Source: SHZI01 sp964384525
GTDB taxonomy: Bacteria > Pseudomonadota > Gammaproteobacteria > Steroidobacterales > GCA-2729495
Assembly: GCA_964384525.1 (NCBI GenBank)
Contig: CAYLKO010000004.1
Span: 1-64,000, forward strand
DNA length: 64,000 nt
Direction of reading: 5' to 3'
The stretch's first letter is position 1; every line of letters starts with the position of its first letter. Of this stretch, positions 19,801 to 27,047 are shown piece by piece. The notes under the pieces are model-generated. The model did not search any database and was not told where the DNA came from. It saw nothing but the letters and a program-made list of their open reading frames with translations. The position numbers were made by a program, and so were the translations under genes.

Positions 19801-19928
19801 GCGGGGATCGCTTCGGCCATCTGCTGCGGAGTTCGCTGAGTGTTCCGGGGATGCCGGTTGCCGCGGGCCTGACCTATCCGGCGCTTTTCGATGGCGTGCC
19901 ATCGGTCGCCCTGGTTGTCGAAGATTGA
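13839..19928 (+). CDS. Large secreted SpvB/FG-GAP/RHS repeat protein
   Basis: The 2029-residue protein begins with a signal peptide (about 1-31). An SpvB-type domain (about 36-300, GDFGISGSGAATYAVPIHVA) follows. Seven FG-GAP/VCBS-like calcium-binding repeats span about 345-670, including DHDGDGDAD, LDYDGDGRRD, MDVDGDGLDD, PDFDGDGRAD and LDLNGDGLSD. A long YD/RHS repeat shell runs from about 880 to 1740 and ends in the RHS core sequence YVANNPASLIDPSGY near 1750-1764. The last 265 residues form the variable tail: a Gly/Ala-rich, membrane-like stretch (FGAVAGGAVAGGVATG) and a terminal segment with PGMNAIAGMHDVFQV. This plan matches TcdB/TccC-like or RHS toxins that encapsulate a C-terminal effector. 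No nuclease motif is evident in the tail. Confidence 0.92.
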   Translation: MQHHRESSCHWLGSISFMLIGLLGAGASSAAAVGRLAGDFGISGSGAATYAVPIHVAAGRGGLKPVIGLRYASQDDDEVAGPGFSITGLSRIARCARTLAVDGRVQGVQFANDDRYCLDGRPLVLVAGSYGADGAEYRTEVNNLQRVISHGRRGNGPASFEVQHPDGLTWRYGNDVDSQIEATAGSGGEIREWMVNEVVDKFANRIDYTWFIGLGPGEALPMEIRWTTDSAGLGARFRLLFRYQSRPAGDQRVMHRWGATWERLYRLGHIRYEFDAGNGFALIHRYMLAYDETPDNGRSRVRSVQQCSPAECLPATVFAWQDGVRGLKAAHSGPVDALAGRALFADHDGDGDADLYLPVNVAGTERWHVRFADGNAANVYATAPVNTGIARYGTGHTLDYDGDGRRDLLAPGPGSPATWFIHRSGGAGSFLPALNTGLTTASVPAPLPMDVDGDGLDDLVYIRDFAVRIRQNTGSGFGPEQTTSLGTTADNGAALLPIIDGTAGAPDFDGDGRADLLILRGTFNLSGPPWYYEGFRSTGNDFSSLFTTPPALDAVALDLNGDGLSDLAYRDRATGWQTIRSLGNRMAAPESAGFSTPIGRLVRPLDYDHDSRDDLIWQKDNNTWRVLLAGGAIAGPSLSNTDPARYIDITDGPTPANTSRLVPTDVNSDGLADLVFLDATSRWQVRVHDGLQPNLLVGVTDGLGNVFQPAYAPLGRVADYVHSGSSAAGDRILHGGSLPVVTQYVANDGAGGTWTSRYTYANARVNRLGRGFLGFERIRATDSRFAGLHGIEVYSETTYRQDFPFIGLPDFIISTRSDGHRLKEQDPVWGDHVGSSAAADPAADHHFPHLQSETGRDYETDPDGGGLGQLARVSTRTLTYDFNHGLPVREVTAVSSPGSSMTLNSTVVTTYSEAARLAQHCLGLPERVETTRDISAAEATTRIQSYSWLLQNCRQEYEITGQSGPESGQLMTYRRWNGAGQLTHLVRLPLDGSVPPRSTAWTYDNWSDRPRTETAVINGQTSPTVTFNWNHALEVELARTSPRGRTTRWDWDDFGRLRQEVPADGPATSYSYKLCNDSCFNARGAYLLRAVRSDGVASTTIHDAYGRAVGQESSLAGGRTRREQMEFDALGRLVRQTVPYVTGEPQFWIQTSFDVGGQKTAETRPASETGGTTTPRWTFNRLVQTVQDPENRITTRTVDPAGHLLAVSSATGGTASYSYTAFGELAGITDANGIRTTLAHDERGNTTVVDSPDTGPRTSAYNAFGELTSQADAASPAHVIRYVHDQLGRLVQRDDAGQGLTTWTFNTAAGPLLGLPSRVSGPLGADPAGFQERYSYDALGRRTATTTTINGTEYTTNYAWDALGRVTSMLYPAASYGNRMDLVFHYEAGVVARVEQALAPGWNLQLYALKDQDALGRARQVRFGTWNPIEETRVFDRATTRLAAARTATGQGSGLQHYAYEWDKVGDLLQRQDLSQGLVEAFSYDDQNRLTTTRLNNTLTLALSYDAGGRIRSKSDVGNYVYGGSHPGAVTAIGAGPAGARSYAYDTNGNMSLRDGSPISWYPFQMPKRISQGGTDYAEFAYGPDRQRIRQIARTGSNTVTTVYVAPHFEVETSGGQRSYRGTVFVDGEAIYSQVEKENPDNLAGYFLHRDHQGSVDHLSRAAGAGPQTMTQQFDAFGKRRNANWTADPAGARNLDNHYLERGYTGHEHLDNLRLIHMNGRVQDPFLGIMLAPDPSLGNLLNPQSLSRYSYVANNPASLIDPSGYFLGRIGKFLKRLAGGFGRLVHRVIDNWGREILAAVAAYYTGGAAADWYAATVPGATAAGASTFGAVAGGAVAGGVATGELRGATIGALSGGAFGTVAAFNGNQWTLGRVLESGAVGGLTAEISGGDFRDGFLYAGGAAGFGYAYHKLVHYDATWSPGGKASGKARFTLPIEGANNFGEARSVIDPGAFGSEGGRLSRLMNRIPGMNAIAGMHDVFQVRLDQFGGDRFGHLLRSSLSVPGMPVAAGLTYPALFDGVPSVALVVED

Positions 19929-19939
19929 GGGGGAAAAGA

Positions 19940-20242
19940 ATGATGGAGCTGTGGATCGCGGGGTTGCTGGTGCTGCCGGGAGGCTGCTCGCAGATGCCGG
20001 CTCTGGATGACTACGCCCGCAGCCATGTGGGCCAGAACGTGGCTCTGGTGCGGGCGCAGGTTGCCGCCCCTCAAAGCTATGCATCGCGGGTGGGCTGGCA
20101 GGAGAAAACCTACGGGCTGGCAAACGGCCACCGGGTTTATGTGGAGCCCGACCGCAGGAACTGCGAGATCCACTACGAGGTGAACGGCGAGGACATCATC
20201 GTTGGCTACACTGCAGTGGGTGCCGGCTGCCGGCACCAGTAG
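19940..20242 (+). CDS. Small lipoprotein-like protein downstream of the RHS gene
   Basis: This protein of about 100 residues starts at the paired ATGs at 19940/19943, preceded by a strong GAGGGGG purine run that overlaps the RHS stop. An N-terminal hydrophobic stretch ends at a Cys (about residue 16, VLPGGCSQ) that could be a lipoprotein acylation site, although Pro at -3 is atypical. The mature part has two further Cys (NCEIHYEVNGED and GAGCRHQ) and the look of a small SmpA/BamE-like lipoprotein fold. Tight linkage to the RHS gene suggests a partner role, possibly immunity or surface delivery; this is inferred from position only. Confidence 0.7.
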   Translation: MMELWIAGLLVLPGGCSQMPALDDYARSHVGQNVALVRAQVAAPQSYASRVGWQEKTYGLANGHRVYVEPDRRNCEIHYEVNGEDIIVGYTAVGAGCRHQ

Positions 20243-20280
20243 GCGGCGCCAGCAGACAAGCCCCACCACCCGGCCCGACT

Positions 20281-20316
20281 GCACTGAGCCGGTTGCACTG
20301 GCCCGGTTACACTGAG
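20281..20316. repeat. 14-bp imperfect tandem repeat upstream of rmuC
   Basis: GCACTGAGCCGGTT (20281-20294) is followed directly by GCACTGGCCCGGTT (20295-20308), with 12 of 14 bases identical, and then by a third partial copy (ACACTGAG). It occupies the rmuC leader just before its GTG start. Confidence 0.75.
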
Positions 20317-20318
20317 GT

Positions 20319-21728
20319 GTGGAACCACTCGCGCCGGACATCATCGGACTGATCCTGCCTGCCCTTGCCGGCGGCATCGCCCTGGGTTGTGCCCTGGGCT
20401 GGGCGCTCGGCTGGCTGCTGGCCTCCCGCCAGCGCGCGGTATTCGAGGAGCGCGCGCGCCTGCTGGCCACGCAGCTTCAGCAGGCTGAAACGGCCCGGGC
20501 CACCGCCGCCTCGCAAGCCGGTGTACAGACCCGCCTGCTGACCGAAACCCTGGAAACACGCGCAGCGCGGGTCAGCGAACTGGAAACCGAACTGGCGGCG
20601 GCCGCCCGCAATCAGGCGGAGAGCGAGGCGCGGCTGAATGCCGTCATTGCCGACACCCGCCAGCAGTTCACCGATACCTTCAAGGCGCTGGCCAACCAGA
20701 TCCTCGACGAGAAAACCGCCAAGTTCACTGCAACCAACCAGAGCCGGCTGAATGAACTGCTGACCCCGTTTCGCGAGCGGCTGCAGGATTTCCAGAAGAA
20801 GATCGAAGACACCCACCTGAGCGAAACCACCGAACGCCGCTCGTTGAAGGATGAGTTGAAGCGGCTGATGGACCTGAATCAGCAGGTGAGCCAGGACACC
20901 CGGAACCTCACGACCGCGCTCAAGGGCGAAGCCAAGACCCAGGGGACCTGGGGCGAAGTCATCCTGGAGCGGGTGCTGCAGATGTCCGGCCTCACCCGCG
21001 GCCGTGAATACGACGTGCAGGACAGCCGCCTGACCGAAGGCGGCAACCGGCAACAGCCGGATGTCCTGATCCACCTGCCGCCGGACCGGAACCTGATCGT
21101 GGACTCCAAGGTGTCGCTGGTTGCCTTCGAGCGCTATGTGAATGCCGAAGGCGAGGAGCCACGGGCCGAGGCGCTGGCCCAGCACCTGCACTCCCTGCGG
21201 ACGCACATCAAGAGCCTCAGCGAAAAGAACTATCCAGCGCTCTACGGGCTCGAGTCCCTGGATTTCGTGCTGATGTTCGTGCCGATCGAACCGGCCTTCC
21301 TGGCCGGCGTGCAGGCCGATCCGGAGTTGTATGAGTCCGCCTGGAGCCGCAACGTGGTGCTGGTCAGCCCGACCACCCTGATGGCCACCGCGCGCGTCGT
21401 GGAAAGCGTGTGGCGGCTCGAACGACAGAACCGGAACGTGATGAAGATTGCCAAGCAGGCGGGCCGCATGCACGACCACTTCGTGTCCTTCGTGGCCGAT
21501 CTCGACAAGGTGGGCCGGCAGTTCCAGAGCGCCGGTGAAGCGCTGGACGGCGCCATGAAAAAGCTGAACAGCGGCCGTGGCAACCTGGTGAAGCGGGCCG
21601 ACGATATCCGCCGGTTGGGTGCACGGACGGCCAAGCAGCTGCCGGCGGCCCATCTGGAGCTGGCAGTTGATGAGGATCCCGAACCGGGCGACAGTCCCGC
21701 CGATGACGATGCCAGCCCCGGTCAATGA
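20319..21728 (+). CDS. rmuC: DNA recombination protein RmuC
   Basis: The 469-residue protein has an N-terminal membrane helix (about 8-35), a long coiled coil (about 40-130) and the RmuC nuclease-like domain (about 150-430). That domain carries GTWGEVILERVLQMSGLTRG, QPDVLIHLPPDRNLIVDSK and SLDFVLMFVPIEPAFLA. RmuC limits DNA inversions at short inverted repeats and is related to restriction-endonuclease folds. The start is GTG at 20319 after a TGAGG; the acidic, Pro-rich C-terminus is variable in the family. The ABC transporter gene follows within about 22 bp. Confidence 0.93.
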   Translation: MEPLAPDIIGLILPALAGGIALGCALGWALGWLLASRQRAVFEERARLLATQLQQAETARATAASQAGVQTRLLTETLETRAARVSELETELAAAARNQAESEARLNAVIADTRQQFTDTFKALANQILDEKTAKFTATNQSRLNELLTPFRERLQDFQKKIEDTHLSETTERRSLKDELKRLMDLNQQVSQDTRNLTTALKGEAKTQGTWGEVILERVLQMSGLTRGREYDVQDSRLTEGGNRQQPDVLIHLPPDRNLIVDSKVSLVAFERYVNAEGEEPRAEALAQHLHSLRTHIKSLSEKNYPALYGLESLDFVLMFVPIEPAFLAGVQADPELYESAWSRNVVLVSPTTLMATARVVESVWRLERQNRNVMKIAKQAGRMHDHFVSFVADLDKVGRQFQSAGEALDGAMKKLNSGRGNLVKRADDIRRLGARTAKQLPAAHLELAVDEDPEPGDSPADDDASPGQ

Positions 21729-21750
21729 CGCGGCTGCCCGGCGCCGGGGA

Positions 21751-22533
21751 ATGTCGACCACGGGCCTGGCGGTAGAGAAGCTCTCCCACCGATACGGCGA
21801 TCGGGTGATCCTGCACGAGCTGTCATTCTCCGTGGCAGGTGGCGAGTTTGTCGCAATCCGCGGGGAATCCGGCTCGGGCAAATCGACACTGCTCAACCTC
21901 ATCGCCGGCCTGGACCTGCCGTCCAGCGGTCGGGTTTTTCTGGGTGATGCGGCGCTGTCGGGCCTCCGCGAAGATCAGCGCACCCGCCTCCGCCGATCGA
22001 TGGTCGGTTTCGTCTTTCAGGCCTTTCATGTGCTGCCGCACCTGAGCGTGCGACAGAACGTGGAATTGCCGCTGGTCCTGCTGGGCGTCGGCGCAGCGGC
22101 GCGCAAACACCGGGTGCTGGCCATGCTGGCTGCCGTCGGGCTCCGCGACCGCGCCGACAGCCCACCCCGCGAGTTGTCCGGCGGCGAGCGCCAGCGGGTG
22201 GCCGTGGCCCGCGCCCTGGTGCACCGGCCGGCCGTGGTGCTGGCAGACGAACCCACGGGCAATCTGGATCCGGACACTGCCGGGACCGTGCTCGCACTGC
22301 TGGCCGGGCAGTCCCGGCAAGCCGGCGCGGCCACACTGCTGGTCACGCACTCGAGCACCGCGGCAGCCTGTGCAGACCGCGTGCTGCAACTGACCGGCGG
22401 CCATCTGCAACCGGCAGATCCAGCCACGCATCCCGACAAGAATCCGGACCCTCCGGATCCAGACCCTGGTCCAGGCATCGGCCCGGGCATCGGCCCAGGC
22501 ATCGGCCCAGGCATCGGCTCCGGCAACCACTGA
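21751..22533 (+). CDS. ABC transporter ATP-binding protein (AttE/LolD-like)
   Basis: The 260-residue ATPase carries Walker A GESGSGKST, Q-loop FVFQAFHVLPHL, signature LSGGERQRVAVARAL, Walker B VVLADEPTGNLD and the switch His in LLVTHSS. This is the MacB/LolD/FtsE subfamily that powers FtsX-type permeases. The start at MSTTGLAVEKL (21751) lies 22 bp after the rmuC stop; ATGs further upstream in the same frame fall inside rmuC. The C-terminus is an unusual Pro/Asp/Gly tail ending in four GPGI units made by a 12-bp tandem repeat. It forms an operon with the permease and the AttH-like protein that follow. Confidence 0.92.
   Translation: MSTTGLAVEKLSHRYGDRVILHELSFSVAGGEFVAIRGESGSGKSTLLNLIAGLDLPSSGRVFLGDAALSGLREDQRTRLRRSMVGFVFQAFHVLPHLSVRQNVELPLVLLGVGAAARKHRVLAMLAAVGLRDRADSPPRELSGGERQRVAVARALVHRPAVVLADEPTGNLDPDTAGTVLALLAGQSRQAGAATLLVTHSSTAAACADRVLQLTGGHLQPADPATHPDKNPDPPDPDPGPGIGPGIGPGIGPGIGSGNH
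22468..22515 (+). repeat. 12-bp tandem repeat encoding GPGI units
   Basis: Four successive 12-bp units of the form GGYCCRGGCATC (22468-22479, 22480-22491, 22492-22503, 22504-22515) are followed by a partial fifth. They are in frame and encode GPGI four times at the end of the ABC ATPase. The period is a codon multiple, so copy-number change would not shift the frame. Confidence 0.9.
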
Positions 22534-22547
22534 GGCGGCAGCCGTAC

Positions 22548-25100
22548 ATGCCCTGGCTCTGGTGGACAGTGTTTGCGGGTTACGCCCGCCGGCACCGCCT
22601 GCGGACCACGGTGCAAATACTGGCCATCGCAGTCGGTGTGGCGCTGGGCCTTGCCGTTGGTCTGATCAATACCGCGGCGCTGGCCGAGTTCGAGGCCGCG
22701 CTGCGCCAGGTCAACGGTGAAGCGGATGCGGTGCTGGAGGGATCGCGCGGCGGCTTCGCCGAGTCGCTGTATGGCCGCGTTGCCGCCGATCCCGGGGTGG
22801 CGCTCGCCAGCCCCGTGCTGGCCACGGAAGTCCTCGTGCCACATCACGACGCCCGGCTGACCATCATCGGCATCGATGTCCTGCGCGCCGGCGGGATCAC
22901 GCCGGCCTTGCTGCCCGATCCGGGCGCCACGACAGACACACGCTTTGCTTTGTTCGAGGACGGCATCTACCTGTCACCGGCTGCGCTGGCGCGTTTCAAG
23001 GTGCAGCCGGGTGACACCCTGGCCGTGCAGGCTGGCGATCGGCAGCTGCGCTTGTCCGTGCGCGGCACGCTGCCCGGCGCGAGGCCGGGCCAGCTCGTGG
23101 GGGTCATGGATCTGGGCTTTGCCCAATGGCGGCTCGGCCGTCTCGGCACGCTGACGCGCATCGATCTGCGTCTGCATCCCGGGGTCACGGTGGACGAGCT
23201 GCGTCACCGGCTGGCGCTGCCGGCAGGCGTGGTGCTGACCGCGCCCGGGACCGCCGGCAGACGCCTCTCCAACCTGAGTCGGGCGTATCGGGTGAATCTG
23301 AATGTGCTGGCTCTGGTGGCCCTGTTCACCGGCAGCTTCCTGGTTTTTTCCCTGCAGGTGCAGGGAACCCTCGCCCAACGGTCACAACTGGCATACCTGC
23401 GGGCCGCCGGCGTCACCGCCCGCGAGCTGCAAAGCCTCAAGCTCGCCGAGTCCGCCGCGATCGGCGTGATCGGCAGCGCACTCGGGATCCTGCTGGGCAT
23501 CGCGGCCGCCCACGGTGTGCTGGAGCTGTCCGGTGGCAGCCTGGGCGGTGATCCTGGCAGCGGGATCGGCATCGGGCCCGGTGGCGTCCGGCCGCAGCTG
23601 CCAGTGCCCGTCGCGATGGCGCTCGGTTACTGGGTGCTCGGCATCACGGCCGCCGTGGCCGGCGGCCTGGTCCCCGCCCGTCAGGCCGCCCGCACGGCCA
23701 TCGCACCCGCCATGCGCGCCGGCGCCGAGGAGAACGCCCTGCCACCCGCGGGGCGCGCCGGTGCCGGCTGGTGGCTGCTCGCCGCGGCAGCACTGCTGGC
23801 GTGGCTGCCGGCGATCGGCGGGCTGCCCGTGGCGGCTTACCTCGCGATCGGCTGCATCCTGATCGGCGTGATCACGCTGCAACCTCGTCTGGCCAGCGCC
23901 ACCTTCATCCCGCTCGCCAGCGCCGTGCAGCAGTCACCGGCGAGCGCACGCTGGCCGCTGCTGTGGCTCGCCACCAGCCGGCTGGCGGGTGCTCCGGGCA
24001 GTACGGCCATCGGCATGGCGGGCATCGTCGCCAGCGTCAGCCTGATGGTGGCCATGGCGACGATGGTGAGCAGTTTTCGCGGCTCGCTGGAGGATTGGCT
24101 GGGGCGCGTGTTGCCGGCGGATGTGTATGTGCGGGTGGGTACGTTCAGCAGCGATGCGTGGTTCTCCACGGCCGACCAGCGCACCATCACCCGTCATCCG
24201 GGGGTGGCGCGGACCGAATTCTGGCGGGTGACGAGTGTTGTTCTGGCGTCGGACCGGGCTCCGGTTGCGATCATCGCGCGAGCCGTGGACCCCGCCCGGG
24301 CCGGCGAGCAATTGCCGCTGACGGGTGCGGCCCGCATCCCGGCGCCGGACGCGCCGCCACCCATCTGGGTGTCGGAGGCGATGACTGAACTCTACGGCAT
24401 CCGGCCCGGCGCCGTGTTCGAGCTGCCACTGGCCGGCAAGCCGGCACGCTTCACGGTTGCCGGCGTGTGGCGCGACTATGCACGGCAATTCGGCTCGGTG
24501 ATCGTGCGTCTGCCGGACTACGCACGCCTGACCGGAGACCAGGCGCGCAACGAAGCGGCGCTGTGGCTCACGGCCGGCACCCAGGCGACTGCCGTGATCC
24601 GTGATCTCCGCGCGGCCATGCCCTCCGGCGGTGTGCTGGAATTCAACACCACCGGCACCATCCGGGCCCGCAGCCTCGAGATCTTCGATCGCAGCTTCAC
24701 CGTGACCTACGCCCTCGAGCTGGCGGCCATCCTGATCGGCCTGATCGGCGTGGCCGCCACCTTTTCGGCCCAGGCGCTCGCCCGCCGACGGGAATTCGGC
24801 ATGCTCCGGCACATCGGCGTGAGCCGTGCGCAGGTGCTGCGGCTGCTGGCGCTGGAGGGAACGCTCGCCACCGCCCACGCCCTCATCATCGGTCTTGGCA
24901 CCGGGCTGCTGATCTCCCTCATCCTGATCCGGGTGGTTAACCGGCAATCCTTCCATTGGACGATGGACTTCCGCGTGCCGCCGGGTCTGCTGGCAATACT
25001 GGGTGTCAGCTTGCTCGCGTGTGCCGCGCTGACCGCCGTGCTGGCCGGTCGACGAGCCACGGGCATCGATCCGCTCAAGGCCGTGCACGAGGACTGGTGA
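22548..25100 (+). CDS. ABC transporter permease with two FtsX domains (AttFG-like)
   Basis: The 850-residue inner-membrane permease has an N-terminal helix (about 20-40), a periplasmic domain and a first FtsX core (about 250-380, VALFTGSFLVFSLQVQGTL). Central helices, a second periplasmic domain (about 520-700) and a second FtsX core (about 715-845, ARRREFGMLRHIGVSRAQVL) follow. Such double-FtsX permeases move lipids or lipoproteins rather than small solutes. A Gly-rich insertion GGDPGSGIGIGPGG near 330-345 resembles the tail of the partner ATPase. The start lies 14 bp after the ATPase stop, and the stop overlaps the next ATG (TGATG). Confidence 0.9.
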   Translation: MPWLWWTVFAGYARRHRLRTTVQILAIAVGVALGLAVGLINTAALAEFEAALRQVNGEADAVLEGSRGGFAESLYGRVAADPGVALASPVLATEVLVPHHDARLTIIGIDVLRAGGITPALLPDPGATTDTRFALFEDGIYLSPAALARFKVQPGDTLAVQAGDRQLRLSVRGTLPGARPGQLVGVMDLGFAQWRLGRLGTLTRIDLRLHPGVTVDELRHRLALPAGVVLTAPGTAGRRLSNLSRAYRVNLNVLALVALFTGSFLVFSLQVQGTLAQRSQLAYLRAAGVTARELQSLKLAESAAIGVIGSALGILLGIAAAHGVLELSGGSLGGDPGSGIGIGPGGVRPQLPVPVAMALGYWVLGITAAVAGGLVPARQAARTAIAPAMRAGAEENALPPAGRAGAGWWLLAAAALLAWLPAIGGLPVAAYLAIGCILIGVITLQPRLASATFIPLASAVQQSPASARWPLLWLATSRLAGAPGSTAIGMAGIVASVSLMVAMATMVSSFRGSLEDWLGRVLPADVYVRVGTFSSDAWFSTADQRTITRHPGVARTEFWRVTSVVLASDRAPVAIIARAVDPARAGEQLPLTGAARIPAPDAPPPIWVSEAMTELYGIRPGAVFELPLAGKPARFTVAGVWRDYARQFGSVIVRLPDYARLTGDQARNEAALWLTAGTQATAVIRDLRAAMPSGGVLEFNTTGTIRARSLEIFDRSFTVTYALELAAILIGLIGVAATFSAQALARRREFGMLRHIGVSRAQVLRLLALEGTLATAHALIIGLGTGLLISLILIRVVNRQSFHWTMDFRVPPGLLAILGVSLLACAALTAVLAGRRATGIDPLKAVHEDW

Positions 25101-26221
25101 TGCTGAATCGCCGGAATCTGCTGCTGGCGCTGGCCGCCCTGTCCCGGCCGACGCGGGCGATGGCGCCGGACTTTCCGGCGGTCACACCGCGAGCGCTGCG
25201 CTTTCCGGCCGATTTCGGCGCCCACCCGGAATTCCGGACCGAGTGGTGGTACCTCACCGGCTGGCTGGGCACCGGGGCGGCAGCGCTGGGCTTCCAGATC
25301 ACCTTCTTTCGCGTGCGCACCGATATCGATGTGGCAAACCCCAGTGCGTTTGCCGCTCATCAACTCGTGATCGCCCATGCGGCCATCGCTGATCCCGCGC
25401 GGGGGCGCTTGCTGGTCGATGAACGCATGGCGCGCGCCGGCTTTGGCCGGGTCGGCGCGGCAACCGGTAATACCGACGTCCGCCTCGATGACTGGCGACT
25501 GCGGCGCGACGCCGGCACCGGCACCGGCCAGTATGTTGCCCGGATCAGCGCCCGGGATTTCCACCTGGATTTGCAGGCCGTCGGCGCCGCAGCGCCGTGG
25601 CTGCAGGGCGTCGATGGCGTGTCCCGCAAAGGTCCGCTGGCTGCACAGGCCAGCTATTACTACTCGCGGCCACAGCTGGCGGTCACCGCCGCGCTGCGGG
25701 TGACGGCCGACGGTGACAGTCACCCGACAACGATTGGGGAGCAACGACTGACAGGCACGGCGTGGCTGGATCACGAGTGGTCCAGTGCGGCGCTGGCACC
25801 CGCTGCCGCCGGCTGGGACTGGATCGGCATGAACCTGGATGATGGCAGCGCGCTGGTGGCCTTTCAGGTCCGGCCACAGGTCCCGGGAACAGCACTGGCG
25901 CGTTATGCGGCGCTGCGCAGCCCGGCAGGCCACACGCAGGTCGCCGATCCGGCAACCGTCCGCTTCACCCCCATCGCACACTGGACCTCAGCCCGCAGCG
26001 GAGCGCGCTGGCCGATCGCCTGGCAGATACAGGTGGGCAATCGGCAATTCACCACCCGGCCGCTGATGGCTGACCAGGAGCTCGATTCCCGCCCGACGAC
26101 CGGCGCCGTGTATTGGGAAGGAGCCAGCACCCTTGTGGAAGCTGGCAGGGCGGAGGCTGGCAGGGTAGTGGGTCGCGGTTATCTGGAAATGACCGGCTAC
26201 CTGCAGCCTCTCAAGCTGTGA
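25100..26221 (+). CDS. AttH/CrtC-like lipocalin-domain protein of the ABC system
   Basis: This 373-residue exported protein has a signal peptide (about 1-21, LLLALAALSRPTRAMA). The AttH/CrtC lipocalin-like fold follows, recognisable from RFPADFGAHPEFRTEWWYLTG near the N-terminus, LTGTAWLDHEWSS near 215, and DWIGMNLDDGSALVAFQVR. CrtC-type members hydrate carotenoids; AttH members partner AttEFG-type ABC exporters and are taken as periplasmic lipid-binding or hydrolase components. The start at 25100 is fixed by the TGATG overlap with the permease stop. A 15-bp tandem duplication near the end encodes EAGRA-EAGRV. Confidence 0.87.
   Translation: MLNRRNLLLALAALSRPTRAMAPDFPAVTPRALRFPADFGAHPEFRTEWWYLTGWLGTGAAALGFQITFFRVRTDIDVANPSAFAAHQLVIAHAAIADPARGRLLVDERMARAGFGRVGAATGNTDVRLDDWRLRRDAGTGTGQYVARISARDFHLDLQAVGAAAPWLQGVDGVSRKGPLAAQASYYYSRPQLAVTAALRVTADGDSHPTTIGEQRLTGTAWLDHEWSSAALAPAAAGWDWIGMNLDDGSALVAFQVRPQVPGTALARYAALRSPAGHTQVADPATVRFTPIAHWTSARSGARWPIAWQIQVGNRQFTTRPLMADQELDSRPTTGAVYWEGASTLVEAGRAEAGRVVGRGYLEMTGYLQPLKL
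26137..26166 (+). repeat. 15-bp tandem duplication in the AttH-like gene
   Basis: Unit 26137-26151 (GGAAGCTGGCAGGGC) is directly repeated at 26152-26166 (GGAGGCTGGCAGGGT), with 13 of 15 bases identical. The repeat is in frame, adding five codons near the C-terminus. Confidence 0.8.
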
Positions 26222-26244
26222 GGGAAGCTGCCATCATCGAGCCC

Positions 26245-26940
26245 ATGACCACGCTCGGCCAATTCCTGGAGTTCAGTGTGCCCGCGCCGGATCCGGCTGC
26301 GTCGCTGGATTTCTACCGGCGATTGGGCTTCAGCGAAATCCGCGTCAACGACGTGCGCCCCACCCGCTACGCGGCCGTGACCGATGGCCAGATCGTCATC
26401 GGCCTGCATGGCCTCGGCCTGGAAGAGCCCGCGCTGACCATCGTGCGTACCGGGCTGGCCCGCAACGCCCGGTCGCTCATCGACCGTGGCATCGACCTGG
26501 CCTTCGAGCGCCTGGACGATGACCAGTTCCACGAGATCCGGCTGCGCAGTCCCGATGGCCACCTGCTGCAGTTGCTGGAGGCGCCCACGTTCTCGGTGAC
26601 CGACGACGACTACCCGGCACCGGTCATCGGTCGCTGCATCACGCTCGAGCTGGGTTGCGACACGCCGGAAGCCACGCAATTGTTCTTCGAGCAGGGTGGG
26701 TTTCTCGGCGCCCGGGCCGCGGAGGGCGACAGCCTCGTGCTGGCAACACCGGGACTGCTGCTGACCTTGCTGCCGTTCCGGGGCGCGAGCGGGCCGGCGA
26801 TGCGCTTCGAGCCCGCTGGTGCGTGGCAGGCCGTGCTGGACGAAGGCGGATTGCATGCCCGGCGATCGGGCTCCGCGTGGCTGCTGACCGCGCCCGAAGG
26901 AACGCTGCTCCGCCTGATCACGACACCGGAAGCTCGCTGA
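26245..26940 (+). CDS. VOC (glyoxalase/bleomycin-resistance fold) family protein
   Basis: The 231-residue protein has two vicinal-oxygen-chelate half-domains. The first opens with FLEFSVPAPDPAASLDFYRRLGF and closes with EIRLRSPDGHLLQLLEAP; the second opens with CITLELGCDTPEATQLFFEQGGF and ends with LLTAPEGTLLRLI. VOC proteins bind a divalent metal and include glyoxalases, dioxygenases and drug-binding proteins. The first half keeps plausible metal ligands, whereas the second lacks a clear His/Glu set, so activity is uncertain. It starts 23 bp after the AttH-like gene and is probably co-transcribed; a functional link is not evident. Confidence 0.85.
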   Translation: MTTLGQFLEFSVPAPDPAASLDFYRRLGFSEIRVNDVRPTRYAAVTDGQIVIGLHGLGLEEPALTIVRTGLARNARSLIDRGIDLAFERLDDDQFHEIRLRSPDGHLLQLLEAPTFSVTDDDYPAPVIGRCITLELGCDTPEATQLFFEQGGFLGARAAEGDSLVLATPGLLLTLLPFRGASGPAMRFEPAGAWQAVLDEGGLHARRSGSAWLLTAPEGTLLRLITTPEAR

Positions 26941-27047
26941 GCACGGCTTTCAGCCGCTTGCTGCCCGTCAACCGGCGGTGATCGGCAGATCCTGCGCCCA
27001 CAGCACGCCATCCGGCGCAACGGCATCGTTCAGTCCGGAGTCGAAGC

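Noticed and set aside
13839..19928. RHS protein as a type VI secretion effector
   Set aside because: It has its own signal peptide and SpvB domain, and no VgrG, PAAR, Hcp or DUF4123 gene is nearby.
20307..21902. A 531-codon minus-strand open frame over rmuC
   Set aside because: RmuC on the plus strand has all family motifs; the antisense frame has none.
26941..27047. Terminator between the convergent VOC and hypothetical genes
   Set aside because: No stem of useful length followed by a T-run was found in these 107 bp.
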